In this document: in pieces, positions 1 to 6,642 of the stretch
Numbering within the stretch: the stretch's first letter is position 1
Layout: each line of letters starts with the position of its first letter
Assembly: GCA_002401385.1 (NCBI GenBank)
Contig: NVSY01000012.1
Span: forward strand, 77,491-84,966
Reading direction: 5' to 3'
DNA length: 7,476 bases
Source of the DNA: Flavobacteriaceae bacterium
GTDB taxonomy: Bacteria > Bacteroidota > Bacteroidia > Flavobacteriales > Flavobacteriaceae
The notes under the pieces: generated by a model
What the model was told of the DNA's origin: nothing
The model's input: the letters and a program-made list of their open reading frames with translations, nothing else
The model's database searches: none
Made by a program: the position numbers and the translations under genes

Positions 1-627
1 CAACATATTGCAGACAAATCAATTGCTAACGGTACGGCTACACCTATGATTATTGTAATGCCTGATGCGAACACAACTAAAAAAGGATACTTTAATAGGA
101 TTGATAAAAAATGGTCTTTTGAAGATTATTTTTTTGAAGAATTAATTCCTTTTATAGAAGACAATTACCGTGTAAAATCCAGTAAACAATTCAGAGCAAT
201 TGCAGGTCTTTCTATGGGAGGTGGAGGAAGCTTTATGTATGCACTACATAAACCCGACATGTTTTCTTCAGCTTGTCCATTAAGCGCAGCCACCTATTCA
301 GAAAGTTTGGAAGGTTTTAAAAAACGCTATATACAGAACAGTTTTAAATACACATCAGAAGAAATAACCTCCTATTACGAGCAACACAATGTAATTTCTT
401 TAATTAATAACCTTTCTACAGAAACATTAAACAGTGTACGCTGGTATATAGATTGTGGTGACGACGATTTCCTCTACGAAGGAAATAGCTTGGTGCATAT
501 CTTACTACGAAAAAAAGAAGTGAAGCATGAATTTCGAATTAGAAATGGCGCTCATAATTGGACCTACTGGAGAGCATCACTTCCCAAAGTATTAGAATTT
601 ACAAGTCAAGGGTTTCATCAATATTAA
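1..627 (+). CDS. Putative esterase (esterase D / feruloyl-esterase-like alpha/beta hydrolase), 5'-truncated
   Basis: The frame is open from the first base of the window, so the gene starts outside it; 208 codons and the TAA stop are visible. The ATG at base 46 is internal: 15 in-frame residues ending in ATP-MIIVMPDAN precede it, and this strand-core segment is usual for the family. Seen: the nucleophile elbow G-L-S-M-G-G with Ser at visible residue 71 (codon at 211), an Asp cluster CGDDDF at about residues 152-157 that probably supplies the acid, and the catalytic His in NGAHNW at residue 185 (codon at 553). The C-terminus is complete. Members of this family (Pfam Esterase, PF00756) hydrolyse acyl or feruloyl esters, S-formylglutathione, or siderophore esters, and the substrate cannot be read from this fragment. 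Any signal peptide or carbohydrate-binding module would lie upstream of the window. The family call is secure; the substrate is unknown. Confidence 0.9.
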   Translation, partial: QHIADKSIANGTATPMIIVMPDANTTKKGYFNRIDKKWSFEDYFFEELIPFIEDNYRVKSSKQFRAIAGLSMGGGGSFMYALHKPDMFSSACPLSAATYSESLEGFKKRYIQNSFKYTSEEITSYYEQHNVISLINNLSTETLNSVRWYIDCGDDDFLYEGNSLVHILLRKKEVKHEFRIRNGAHNWTYWRASLPKVLEFTSQGFHQY

Positions 628-629
628 AA

Positions 630-1583
630 TTAAAAACTATAGGACAAGCCAACACCTAACAACTGTTTTAATTGGATTTTAGCTCCTTTAATTTCAAAAT
701 TACCTTCGCTATCCACATCGGTTTTGGTCTTAATGTCATCATCATAAATGACATGAGAACCCACATTTGCCTTAATGTATTTGTTTATTTTTAAATCAAA
801 ATTCAATTCCCAATCAAAATCTACGTTTCCAAAATTATTGATATAGTCCGAATATAGACTCAGTTTATTGGTCATTTTTATATTTTCCATCACTAGCTTT
901 TCCCAGCGCCCTGTGAGTAATGTTCCAAATTCCATCTTTATCTTATCTCCTTCAGAGATAAGGTTCCCTTCGGTATCATACACCGCTTTTTTTACCCCAA
1001 AAGCACCTTGATTGGAAAGTGTGTGATCCAAAACATAAGTGGTTTTATTGGTGATAGGAGACACATAAAGTTTTAATTTATGTTTTTTGGAAGTATATTC
1101 ACTCCCTACCCCAATGTGCATATAGGCAGGTGCAAATATTTTTGACTTAGGCTTTGTCTTATCTGGGTAATTATAACCATTTGCAAATTGTGTTTTAAAA
1201 TTGAATTTAGCAGAAGTGTACCACAGAGAGGACGTATCCCTACGATACCCAAAAGTAGAGTTGATTTCAAATAAATCTTCCGATTTTCTAAGTTCACGCT
1301 CGGCTTGTTTATTTAAACCATAATTTGTTTTCATTTCATTACTCCAAACAATATGATCGTTTTTAAAATTCCGAAGGAACTGCATTTTTACGATTCCTGC
1401 AATGGAATTATTTCCCCCTGCATTCCAATTGATAAAAGCATTTTCTGTTAAAAATAAGCTGGCATTATTTTTAACCATCCACTTAGATTTTATTTCTTTA
1501 ATTTGTAATGAATCTTTGACAAAATGAGCATTTGCGGTGAAGGAACATACTAAAATTAGTAATCCGATTAACTTAAAGCGCAT
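630..1583 (-). CDS. DUF3078 domain-containing outer-membrane protein
   Basis: This encodes 317 residues. Residues 1-19 look like a Sec signal peptide (positive MRFK, hydrophobic core LIGLLILVCSF, A-N-A before the likely cleavage). The mature part has alternating amphipathic strands rich in aromatic residues and ends LLGVGLSYSF, with a terminal Phe as in outer-membrane beta-barrels. The segment NWNAGGNNS (residues 52-60) matches the W-x-x-GG-x-N-S pattern I associate with DUF3078, a Bacteroidota family without a known function. The start is an ATG 16 bp after the dxs stop, with no visible Shine-Dalgarno sequence, so it is probably cotranscribed with dxs and has no promoter of its own. From memory, this dxs-DUF3078 order recurs in Flavobacteriia, but I could not verify that here. 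The stop lies two bases from that of the convergent esterase. The family assignment is good; the barrel topology is inferred; the function is unknown. Confidence 0.88.
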   Translation of the reverse strand: MRFKLIGLLILVCSFTANAHFVKDSLQIKEIKSKWMVKNNASLFLTENAFINWNAGGNNSIAGIVKMQFLRNFKNDHIVWSNEMKTNYGLNKQAERELRKSEDLFEINSTFGYRRDTSSLWYTSAKFNFKTQFANGYNYPDKTKPKSKIFAPAYMHIGVGSEYTSKKHKLKLYVSPITNKTTYVLDHTLSNQGAFGVKKAVYDTEGNLISEGDKIKMEFGTLLTGRWEKLVMENIKMTNKLSLYSDYINNFGNVDFDWELNFDLKINKYIKANVGSHVIYDDDIKTKTDVDSEGNFEIKGAKIQLKQLLGVGLSYSF

Positions 1584-1599
1584 GGGTATATATTTAGGG

Positions 1600-3372
1600 T
1601 TAATAGTTTAATTGATTGAAATAATCTGTTAGTGCTGCCTCCGACAAACCGATACTTTCATACAACAATTCCGTGCTTCCATGTTCTATAAATTGATCAG
1701 GCACCCCCTTCCTTTCCACAGGAATTAGGTAATTATTGTCTGAGACAAATTCCAATATTGAAGTTCCGAATCCTCCAACAACTGTGCCATCCTCTATGGT
1801 CACAATTTTTTTAAAGGTTTTACAGATGTGATGTAATAATTTTTCGTCCAAAGGTTTTATAAAACGCATGTTATAATGCGCTAACCTACTACTATTTATC
1901 TTATCAAAAACTTTCACTACAGTGTTTCCTATTGGCCCTACCGTTAACACAGCAACCTCCGTCCCTTCAGATATTTGAATTGCTTTGGCTATTTCTATTT
2001 CTTCAAAATCACATTTCCAATCTACTAATTCACCTCTACCTCGTGGATAACGAATGGCAATTGGAAACCCTAAGCCCAGCTGAGCAGTATACATTATATT
2101 TCGAAGCTCCAGAACATTCATAGGAGCAAAAACACACAAATTAGGAATACATCTCAGATAAGCAATATCAAACACTCCGTGATGTGTAGCTCCATCTTCC
2201 CCAACCAATCCAGCACGATCTAAACAAAAAATAACTGGTAAATTTTGTAGCGCAACGTCATGTATAATTTGGTCATATGCACGTTGTAAAAAGGTAGAAT
2301 AAATAGTACAAAAAGGGAGCATACCCTCTGTTGCCATACCAGCAGACAATGTCACAGCATGCTGCTCAGCAATCCCTACATCAAAAGCCCTTTCTGGCAT
2401 TGCCTCAATCATTATTTTCAAGGAACTCCCCGTGGGCATAGCAGGTGTAATCCCAACTATTTTTTCGTTTTTTTCTGCCAATTCGAGAATTGTTTCTCCA
2501 AAAACATCTTGGTATTTAGGTGGTAAATGTGCTGTGTTTTTCGGGAATATTTCTCCCGTAATTTTATCAAATTTTCCAGGAGCATGATACGTCACCTGAT
2601 CTTTCTCTGCCTTTTCTAAGCCTTTACCTTTGGTAGTAATTACATGCAAAAACTTAGGCCCTTCTACTTTTTTTAAACTTGTAAGTGCCGCTATTAATGC
2701 TGGTAAATCATGTCCATCTATAGGCCCAGAATACGCAAAATTAAACGCTTCGAACAAATTGCGTTCCCTTGCTTTATCTTCTTTTTTTATACCTGACAAA
2801 TACTCTTTTAAAGCACCTACATTAGGGTCTATCCCCATTTCGTTGTCATTTAAAACAATCAACAAATTAGCTTTAGATACACCCGCATGATTCAGTCCTT
2901 CAAATGCCATTCCAGAGGCTATAGAAGCGTCGCCAATCACAGCTATATGTTGCTTGCTGGTCTCTCCTTTTAAACTTGCGGCCATAGCCATTCCTAAAGC
3001 TGCGGAAATTGACGTAGATGAATGTCCTGTTCCAAAAGCATCGTATTCACTTTCGCTACGATTGGGAAACCCCGCAATGCCTTTAAATTGTCTATTGGTA
3101 TGAAAAACATCCTTCCGACCTGTTAAAATTTTATGTCCGTAGGCTTGATGCCCTACATCCCAAATCAAATTATCTATGGGCGTTTGAAATACATAGTGCA
3201 AGGCAATGGTCAATTCAACCACCCCTAGACTCGCCCCTAAATGCCCTTCCTTAGTTGCGACAATATCAATGATAAATTCGCGGAGTTCCTTGGCAACAAA
3301 AGGCAAGTCCTTTGCTGTCAACAATCTTAAATCCGAAGGACTGTTTATATGTGTTAAGAAATTCGTTTTCAC
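1600..3372 (-). CDS. dxs: 1-deoxy-D-xylulose-5-phosphate synthase (Dxs)
   Basis: This thiamine-diphosphate enzyme condenses pyruvate and glyceraldehyde 3-phosphate to DXP, the first step of the MEP isoprenoid pathway, and DXP also feeds thiamine and pyridoxal synthesis. The 590 residues contain every landmark I can align from memory with E. coli Dxs: His44 (GHLGASLG), WDVGHQAYGHK at 71-81, the ThDP motif from Gly147-Asp148 to Asn177, SGPIDGHD at 215-222, His263 (YHAPGKFD), the catalytic Glu336 in GIAEQHAVT, FLQRAYDQ with Arg364, and EDGATHHG with Asp393 and His397. The C-terminal transketolase domain runs to the end. The protein is about 30 residues shorter than E. coli Dxs, mainly because the loop after NVGAL (187) is short; I believe this is usual in flavobacteria. 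The start codon is GTG at 3370-3372. It is preferred because the next Met is residue 128 and the segment MKTNFLTHINSPSDL fits the family N-terminus. It heads a likely dxs-DUF3078 operon and diverges from tadA. Confidence 0.98.
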   Translation of the reverse strand: MKTNFLTHINSPSDLRLLTAKDLPFVAKELREFIIDIVATKEGHLGASLGVVELTIALHYVFQTPIDNLIWDVGHQAYGHKILTGRKDVFHTNRQFKGIAGFPNRSESEYDAFGTGHSSTSISAALGMAMAASLKGETSKQHIAVIGDASIASGMAFEGLNHAGVSKANLLIVLNDNEMGIDPNVGALKEYLSGIKKEDKARERNLFEAFNFAYSGPIDGHDLPALIAALTSLKKVEGPKFLHVITTKGKGLEKAEKDQVTYHAPGKFDKITGEIFPKNTAHLPPKYQDVFGETILELAEKNEKIVGITPAMPTGSSLKIMIEAMPERAFDVGIAEQHAVTLSAGMATEGMLPFCTIYSTFLQRAYDQIIHDVALQNLPVIFCLDRAGLVGEDGATHHGVFDIAYLRCIPNLCVFAPMNVLELRNIMYTAQLGLGFPIAIRYPRGRGELVDWKCDFEEIEIAKAIQISEGTEVAVLTVGPIGNTVVKVFDKINSSRLAHYNMRFIKPLDEKLLHHICKTFKKIVTIEDGTVVGGFGTSILEFVSDNNYLIPVERKGVPDQFIEHGSTELLYESIGLSEAALTDYFNQLNY

Positions 3373-3377
3373 AGGGA

Positions 3378-3385
3378 CAAAACTA
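3378..3385 (-). promoter_or_regulatory. Candidate -7 element of the dxs promoter
   Basis: Read on the minus strand this is TAGTTTTG, an exact match to the Bacteroidota -7 consensus TAnnTTTG. It ends only 5 bases before the dxs GTG codon, so transcription would begin at or within a few bases of the start codon and the mRNA would be leaderless or nearly so. No good -33 TTTG lies at the usual spacing upstream, which weakens the call. It forms one arm of a perfect 9-bp inverted repeat (3378-3386 and 3397-3405). Confidence 0.5.
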
Positions 3386-3397
3386 CAATTTTTATAG

Positions 3398-3405
3398 TAG
3401 TTTTG
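3398..3405 (+). promoter_or_regulatory. Candidate -7 element facing tadA
   Basis: The plus strand reads TAGTTTTG, again an exact TAnnTTTG match and the mirror arm of the element facing dxs. If used, the transcript would start near 3410 and give tadA a leader of roughly 115 bases. No clear -33 box is seen at the right distance. The dyad could instead be a regulator-binding site overlapping one promoter; the two readings cannot be separated from sequence. Confidence 0.4.
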
Positions 3406-3484
3406 TAGTGAACAAGTAAGAATACACTAGGAAAGATATATTTTAGTAAGTTTCTAACTAATTTAAAAACCTCACTTGTAAAAA

Positions 3485-3504
3485 GCACAGAGGCTCTCTG
3501 TTGC
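3485..3504 (+). other. Stem-loop in the tadA 5' leader
   Basis: ACAGAG (3487-3492) and CTCTGT (3496-3501) are perfectly complementary around a GCT triloop. Two further pairs (GC with GC) form beyond a single bulged T at 3502. The hairpin ends 22 bases before the tadA ATG and has no U-run after it, so it does not look like a terminator. It could affect translation or mRNA stability, or it may be chance in a short leader. Confidence 0.35.
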
Positions 3505-3526
3505 TATTGACACTAAACACACACCC

Positions 3527-3976
3527 ATGATAGACCCTTTTGACGATGTATATTTTATGAAAAAAGCACTGCAAGAAGCAGTAACAGCATTTGAAAAAGA
3601 TGAAGTTCCTGTTGGTGCAGTTATTGTATTTAAAAATCAAATTATCGCAAGAGCCCATAACTTAACAGAAACATTGACAGATGTTACCGCACATGCCGAA
3701 ATGCAAGCATTTACAGCAGCATCCAATGCATTAGGTGGGAAATACTTGCGTGATTGCACCTTATATGTTACCCTAGAACCTTGCCAAATGTGTGCAGGAG
3801 CAAGCTATTGGTCTCAAATAGGAACCGTAGTATTTGGTGCTTCGGATGAACAACGAGGTTATCAGAAATTAGGCACTCAATTACATCCTAAAACAAAGGT
3901 GAAAAAAGGGGTTTTAGCGGAAGAATGTGGCCTCTTAATAAAACGATTTTTTGTTGAAAAACGGAATTTGAATTAA
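3527..3976 (+). CDS. tadA: tRNA-specific adenosine deaminase (TadA)
   Basis: TadA deaminates adenosine 34 of tRNA-Arg(ACG) to inosine, which is needed to read CGN codons. The 149-residue product has the normal length and the cytidine-deaminase-fold zinc site: His56 with the proton-shuttling Glu58 in TAHAEMQA, and Cys86/Cys89 in LEPCQMCAGA. VPVGAVIV (27-34) and the following ARAHNLTE are usual for TadA and not for guanine deaminases. The C-terminal LIKRFFVEKRN helix is also the tRNA-editing form. The ATG start gives MIDPFDDVYFMKKALQEA, which fits my memory of flavobacterial TadA. There is no Shine-Dalgarno sequence (the preceding bases are ACACACCC). It diverges from dxs and no terminator is evident after its stop; the 35-bp repeats begin 11 bases later. 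The alternative, a generic nucleoside deaminase, is unlikely given these motifs. Confidence 0.96.
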   Translation: MIDPFDDVYFMKKALQEAVTAFEKDEVPVGAVIVFKNQIIARAHNLTETLTDVTAHAEMQAFTAASNALGGKYLRDCTLYVTLEPCQMCAGASYWSQIGTVVFGASDEQRGYQKLGTQLHPKTKVKKGVLAEECGLLIKRFFVEKRNLN

Positions 3977-3987
3977 GGAGCGAGCGC

Positions 3988-4022
3988 TTAGTAATAAGTA
4001 GTGAGTTCCCACTGTTGCGGAA
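3988..4022 (+). repeat. 35-bp direct repeat, copy 1
   Basis: This matches 4101-4135 at 33 of 35 positions; the differences are A/G at position 9 and C/T at position 22. It lies 11 bp after the tadA stop. Its core AGTGAG-TT-CCCACT is an imperfect dyad: as minus-strand RNA the changed position still pairs as G-U. The strand is nominal. The surrounding 299 bp (3977-4275) hold no ORF I can support. Confidence 0.85.
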
Positions 4023-4100
4023 CAAAACAACAATAAACTCTCTTTCGAATTCAATTAAGCGATCACTAACAACAGGTAACCATTGAAGAAGTAGAAAAAA

Positions 4101-4135
4101 TTAGTAATGAGTAGTGAGTTCTCACTGTTGCGGAA
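4101..4135 (+). repeat. 35-bp direct repeat, copy 2
   Basis: This is the second copy, offset 113 bp from the first. Its core AGTGAG-TT-CTCACT is a perfect 6-bp dyad with a 2-base spacer, followed by the conserved GTTGCGGAA. The bases between this copy and the dehydrogenase stop (4136-4275) show no ORF, RNA gene or strong hairpin. The strand is nominal. It may be a small interspersed intergenic element or the trace of a local duplication. Confidence 0.85.
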
Positions 4136-4259
4136 TCCTGTCAGTTTAAGCCCGAACCCAAACATCTAAAATAAATAAACACAACAGCCTTAATAATACC
4201 TAGTATCTTCTCTTTGGAAAACATCTTCGAAATCACCTATAGCTACCTCCAATTATTAA

Positions 4260-4284
4260 GTGACTAACAAGCACACTAAGTCAC
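4260..4284 (-). terminator. Weak hairpin at the end of the dehydrogenase gene
   Basis: GTGACT (4260-4265) and AGTCAC (4279-4284) can pair across a 13-base loop that includes the TAG stop. On the minus strand the stem is followed by TTAATAATT, which is AT-rich but not a U-run. It is a possible but poor intrinsic terminator. Confidence 0.25.
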
Positions 4285-5070
4285 CTTAATTTTTCGAATC
4301 ATTTTACTGAGTAATTTTGGAAAAAATCGTTTTGTATAAACAGCTAATTTTTCTTTAAAACCTCCAATTACAATTACCTCAGGATCGGTTTTCATCTTTT
4401 TAATAAAGCAATTCACAAACGCAGCTACTGTTAAGCCATTGGCAGTTGCAGTATCCATTTTGTTTTGAGGAGTTCCATCACCCGTTAAAGCATTTACAGA
4501 AACCTGAGTCTGAACAAACCCTGGACACAACAAAGTAACTTTAATATTATTCAGAAAAACTTCCGCCCTAAGGCTGTCAAAAAAACCGTGTAGCGCATGC
4601 TTAGATGCAGCATAAGACGACCTTAAAGGCGTTGCTACCATTCCCACAACACTGGTTGTGACAATAAAACAACCTTTATTATTGTTTAAAAAATGAGGTA
4701 AAATAGCTTTGGTCAAGCCCACTGTTCCCAAATAGTTAACTTTCATAAGTTTTTCGTCTACAGCTATAGTAGTATCCTTTACTAAGGAACGCTGACTCAA
4801 TCCTCCATTGTGAATTAGAACATCTACTTTACCAAAAGCTCCAATTGCATCTAATACTTTCAAAGGCATCCCCTCCAGCACTTCCAAATCTAAAGGTAAA
4901 ATAAAAATATTTTCTGGATGATCGCAAACAGCTTTTACAGATAACAGCGCTTCTTCGTTTCTAGAAGAGAGAATTAATTGGGTGTTTAATTTTGACAACG
5001 CTATTGCCAAACCTTTACCAATACCCGATGATGCCCCAGTAATCCAAATTACTTTATTGTTAAAATCCAT
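4276..5070 (-). CDS. Short-chain dehydrogenase/reductase, DHRS7 / 11beta-HSD-like class
   Basis: The 264-residue classical SDR has a Rossmann fold with the cofactor motif TGASSGIG at residues 11-18, DL at 61-62, HNGG at 87-90 (the family's NNAG position), Asn112, catalytic Ser140, and Tyr153/Lys157 in SYAASK; PGFVQT (183-188) follows as usual. The catalytic tetrad is complete, so an active NAD(P)-dependent oxidoreductase is expected. Arg at residue 37 (LSSRNEE) after strand 2 suggests NADP(H). The run HNGGLSQRSL and the segment NYLGTVGLTKAILPH resemble vertebrate DHRS7/DHRS7B, so I place it in that SDR subclass rather than with FabG or RhlG enzymes. The C-terminus is basic (KMIRKIKVT) with no clear membrane helix. 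The substrate is unknown and the neighbours do not suggest one. The ATG start is preceded by ACAGG, a weak ribosome site, and by a good Bacteroidota-type promoter. Confidence 0.93.
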   Translation of the reverse strand: MDFNNKVIWITGASSGIGKGLAIALSKLNTQLILSSRNEEALLSVKAVCDHPENIFILPLDLEVLEGMPLKVLDAIGAFGKVDVLIHNGGLSQRSLVKDTTIAVDEKLMKVNYLGTVGLTKAILPHFLNNNKGCFIVTTSVVGMVATPLRSSYAASKHALHGFFDSLRAEVFLNNIKVTLLCPGFVQTQVSVNALTGDGTPQNKMDTATANGLTVAAFVNCFIKKMKTDPEVIVIGGFKEKLAVYTKRFFPKLLSKMIRKIKVT

Positions 5071-5086
5071 CCTGTTTTTTTTGTTA

Positions 5087-5115
5087 CAAATTAGGATAAT
5101 TTTTTTAAAATCAAA
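5087..5115 (-). promoter_or_regulatory. Candidate promoter of the dehydrogenase gene
   Basis: On the minus strand TTTG (5115-5112), an 18-base gap and TAATTTG (5093-5087) resemble the Bacteroidota -33/-7 pattern; the -7 box is one base short of the exact TAnnTTTG. Transcription would begin near 5080-5083 and leave a leader of about 10-13 bases before the ATG. The -33 TTTG lies inside the 7-bp dyad shared with the opposite promoter. Confidence 0.5.
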
Positions 5116-5122
5116 TTTTCAC

Positions 5123-5130
5123 TAAATTTG
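5123..5130 (+). promoter_or_regulatory. Candidate -7 element of the thioredoxin-like gene
   Basis: TAAATTTG is an exact TAnnTTTG match, and it would give a transcript starting near 5135 with a leader of about 100 bases before the ATG at 5234. The -33 region is only T-rich. Together with the mirror sequence at 5112-5118 it forms the perfect inverted repeat CAAATTT-N5-AAATTTG. Confidence 0.45.
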
Positions 5131-5233
5131 GTCTGATTGTTGAATAATCACAGTAAAAAAAATAAGCTATTTCTTATAATTTTCACTCCATTTGAATCTG
5201 ATAAGAAAGCACATCACTCTTTAAAAAATCACT

Positions 5234-6622
5234 ATGAAAAAGTTATTACTTTTAATTGTATTAACCATTTCCCAACACATTTTTGCCCAAGACAGCAATC
5301 CTACATATTCAAAAGATTCTGTGAATACCCAAATCACCATTTCTGGTACTTTTGAACCTATAGCAAATTACTCCTGGGTAATTTTATACAGAATTACTGG
5401 TGCACAACAACGGTATGTGGCAAATACAGAATTGAAAGAGGGTACGTTTTCTATAAAAATGCCTGAAAATTCCATTCAAGGCATGTACCGATTAACGTAT
5501 GATTTAAATAATAATGGTTATGTAGATTTTATTTACAACAACAAGGATGTGAATTTAATTTTTGATCCAAAAAACCCTGGAAACTCACTTAAATTCATAA
5601 GTTCGGACGAAAACAAACTCTTTAAATCTTATTTGACAGACATCACTAAAAATCAAAATGAATTGGATTCTTTACAATTCACTTATTTTAAATCTGAGAC
5701 CAAGAAAAGCGCCGCTAAAAGTTACCTGACTGCCTACGAAAAAAATCGTGAAACACAAGAATCATATCTAAAGAAGGCAAACGAAACCGTTGCAGAAAAC
5801 TTTATCTATGCCTTACAAAAATACAATGCACCAGAAATTATTGAAACTGCACAGGAGTATATGAATAGTACTAAGGAACATTTTTTCGATTTTATCGATT
5901 TTAAAAATCCTTTATTAATTAATTCTACCATTATCACTAAAAAAGTGGTGAACTATGTGTACTACCTAAACACTTCTGATGATAATCAAACACAACAGGC
6001 CTTGTATAAAAGATCGGTTATAGATGTTTTTGAAAAGCTACAAGATCAACCAAAATTACAAGCGGAATTGTTGACTACTTTAATGTATGGATTTGTTCAA
6101 ATGCAAAACTTACCCTTGGTAGATTATTTAATGGAGAGCTATTACAAAAAACTACCGCCAACATCACAGGATAGGCAAGTAATTGAAGATATTGCCCTAC
6201 AAACAAAAACTGCTATAGGACGTATCGCTCCAGATTTCAGTTATGATAATGGAAAAATATTAGACCAGTTTTACAACATTAAAACGGAAGCGCATATTGT
6301 ATTGGTTTTTTGGAGTACCAGTTGCTCACATTGTTTAAAGGAAATTCCATTATTGCATGATTATTCCAAACTGCATAAAAACATAAAGGTAGTTGCTGTA
6401 GCATTGGAAAAAGATGAACTTGACTTTAATCATTACAAAGAAGGGTTGGAGAAATTCACCAATATTTTGGCATTGGATAAATGGGAAAACCCCATTGCTA
6501 GATTGTATAACATCAATACAACACCCAATTATTTTGTATTGGATAAGGATAAAAACATTATCGCAAAACCTTATGACATCCAAAAACTAAAAGCTTATTT
6601 TGATGCTTTAGAGAAAAAATAA
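5234..6622 (+). CDS. Exported DUF4369 / TlpA-like thioredoxin-fold thiol-disulfide protein
   Basis: The 462-residue protein begins with a signal peptide (MKKLLLLIVLTISQHIFAQ, cleavage likely after residue 18 or 19) and has no lipobox Cys, so it is probably periplasmic. Residues about 34-115 form a beta-rich domain resembling DUF4369, which in Bacteroidota commonly precedes a TlpA-like domain. A mostly helical linker follows (about 120-325). The C-terminal thioredoxin domain (about 330-460) contains APDF (332-335), the active site WSTSCSHC with Cys364 and Cys367, and the cis-proline TTP with Pro431. Both cysteines are present, so redox activity is expected; the family includes disulfide reductases serving cytochrome c maturation or damaged-protein repair, and its partner here is unknown. 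The Ser-His pair between the cysteines differs from the common x-Pro. The ATG start is chosen because it opens the signal peptide; it has no Shine-Dalgarno sequence, only an A-rich stretch. The gene is monocistronic by appearance and ends at a strong terminator. Confidence 0.92.
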   Translation: MKKLLLLIVLTISQHIFAQDSNPTYSKDSVNTQITISGTFEPIANYSWVILYRITGAQQRYVANTELKEGTFSIKMPENSIQGMYRLTYDLNNNGYVDFIYNNKDVNLIFDPKNPGNSLKFISSDENKLFKSYLTDITKNQNELDSLQFTYFKSETKKSAAKSYLTAYEKNRETQESYLKKANETVAENFIYALQKYNAPEIIETAQEYMNSTKEHFFDFIDFKNPLLINSTIITKKVVNYVYYLNTSDDNQTQQALYKRSVIDVFEKLQDQPKLQAELLTTLMYGFVQMQNLPLVDYLMESYYKKLPPTSQDRQVIEDIALQTKTAIGRIAPDFSYDNGKILDQFYNIKTEAHIVLVFWSTSCSHCLKEIPLLHDYSKLHKNIKVVAVALEKDELDFNHYKEGLEKFTNILALDKWENPIARLYNINTTPNYFVLDKDKNIIAKPYDIQKLKAYFDALEKK

Positions 6623-6642
6623 TACCTGAAAAAATACTTTCT

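Noticed and set aside
2630..2890. 86-residue plus-strand ORF inside dxs
   Set aside because: It is antisense to a conserved ThDP-binding region of Dxs and shows no independent features.
3458..3658. 66-residue cysteine-rich minus-strand ORF across the tadA start
   Set aside because: It is antisense to the confidently identified TadA N-terminus, and its composition reflects the opposite strand of that coding sequence.
3977..4275. Possible CRISPR array, because of the two 35-bp direct repeats
   Set aside because: There are only two copies, the spacing (78 bp between copies) is too long for spacers, and no cas gene is nearby.
4136..4275. Decayed gene between the repeats and the dehydrogenase
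   Set aside because: All frames are short and interrupted, and no recognisable protein fragment appears on either strand.
5137..5355. 72-residue plus-strand ORF opening with TTG in the leader of the thioredoxin-like gene
   Set aside because: It overlaps the signal-peptide region of the real gene in another frame, has a non-ATG start without a ribosome site, and its sequence is unlike any domain; it is judged a shadow.
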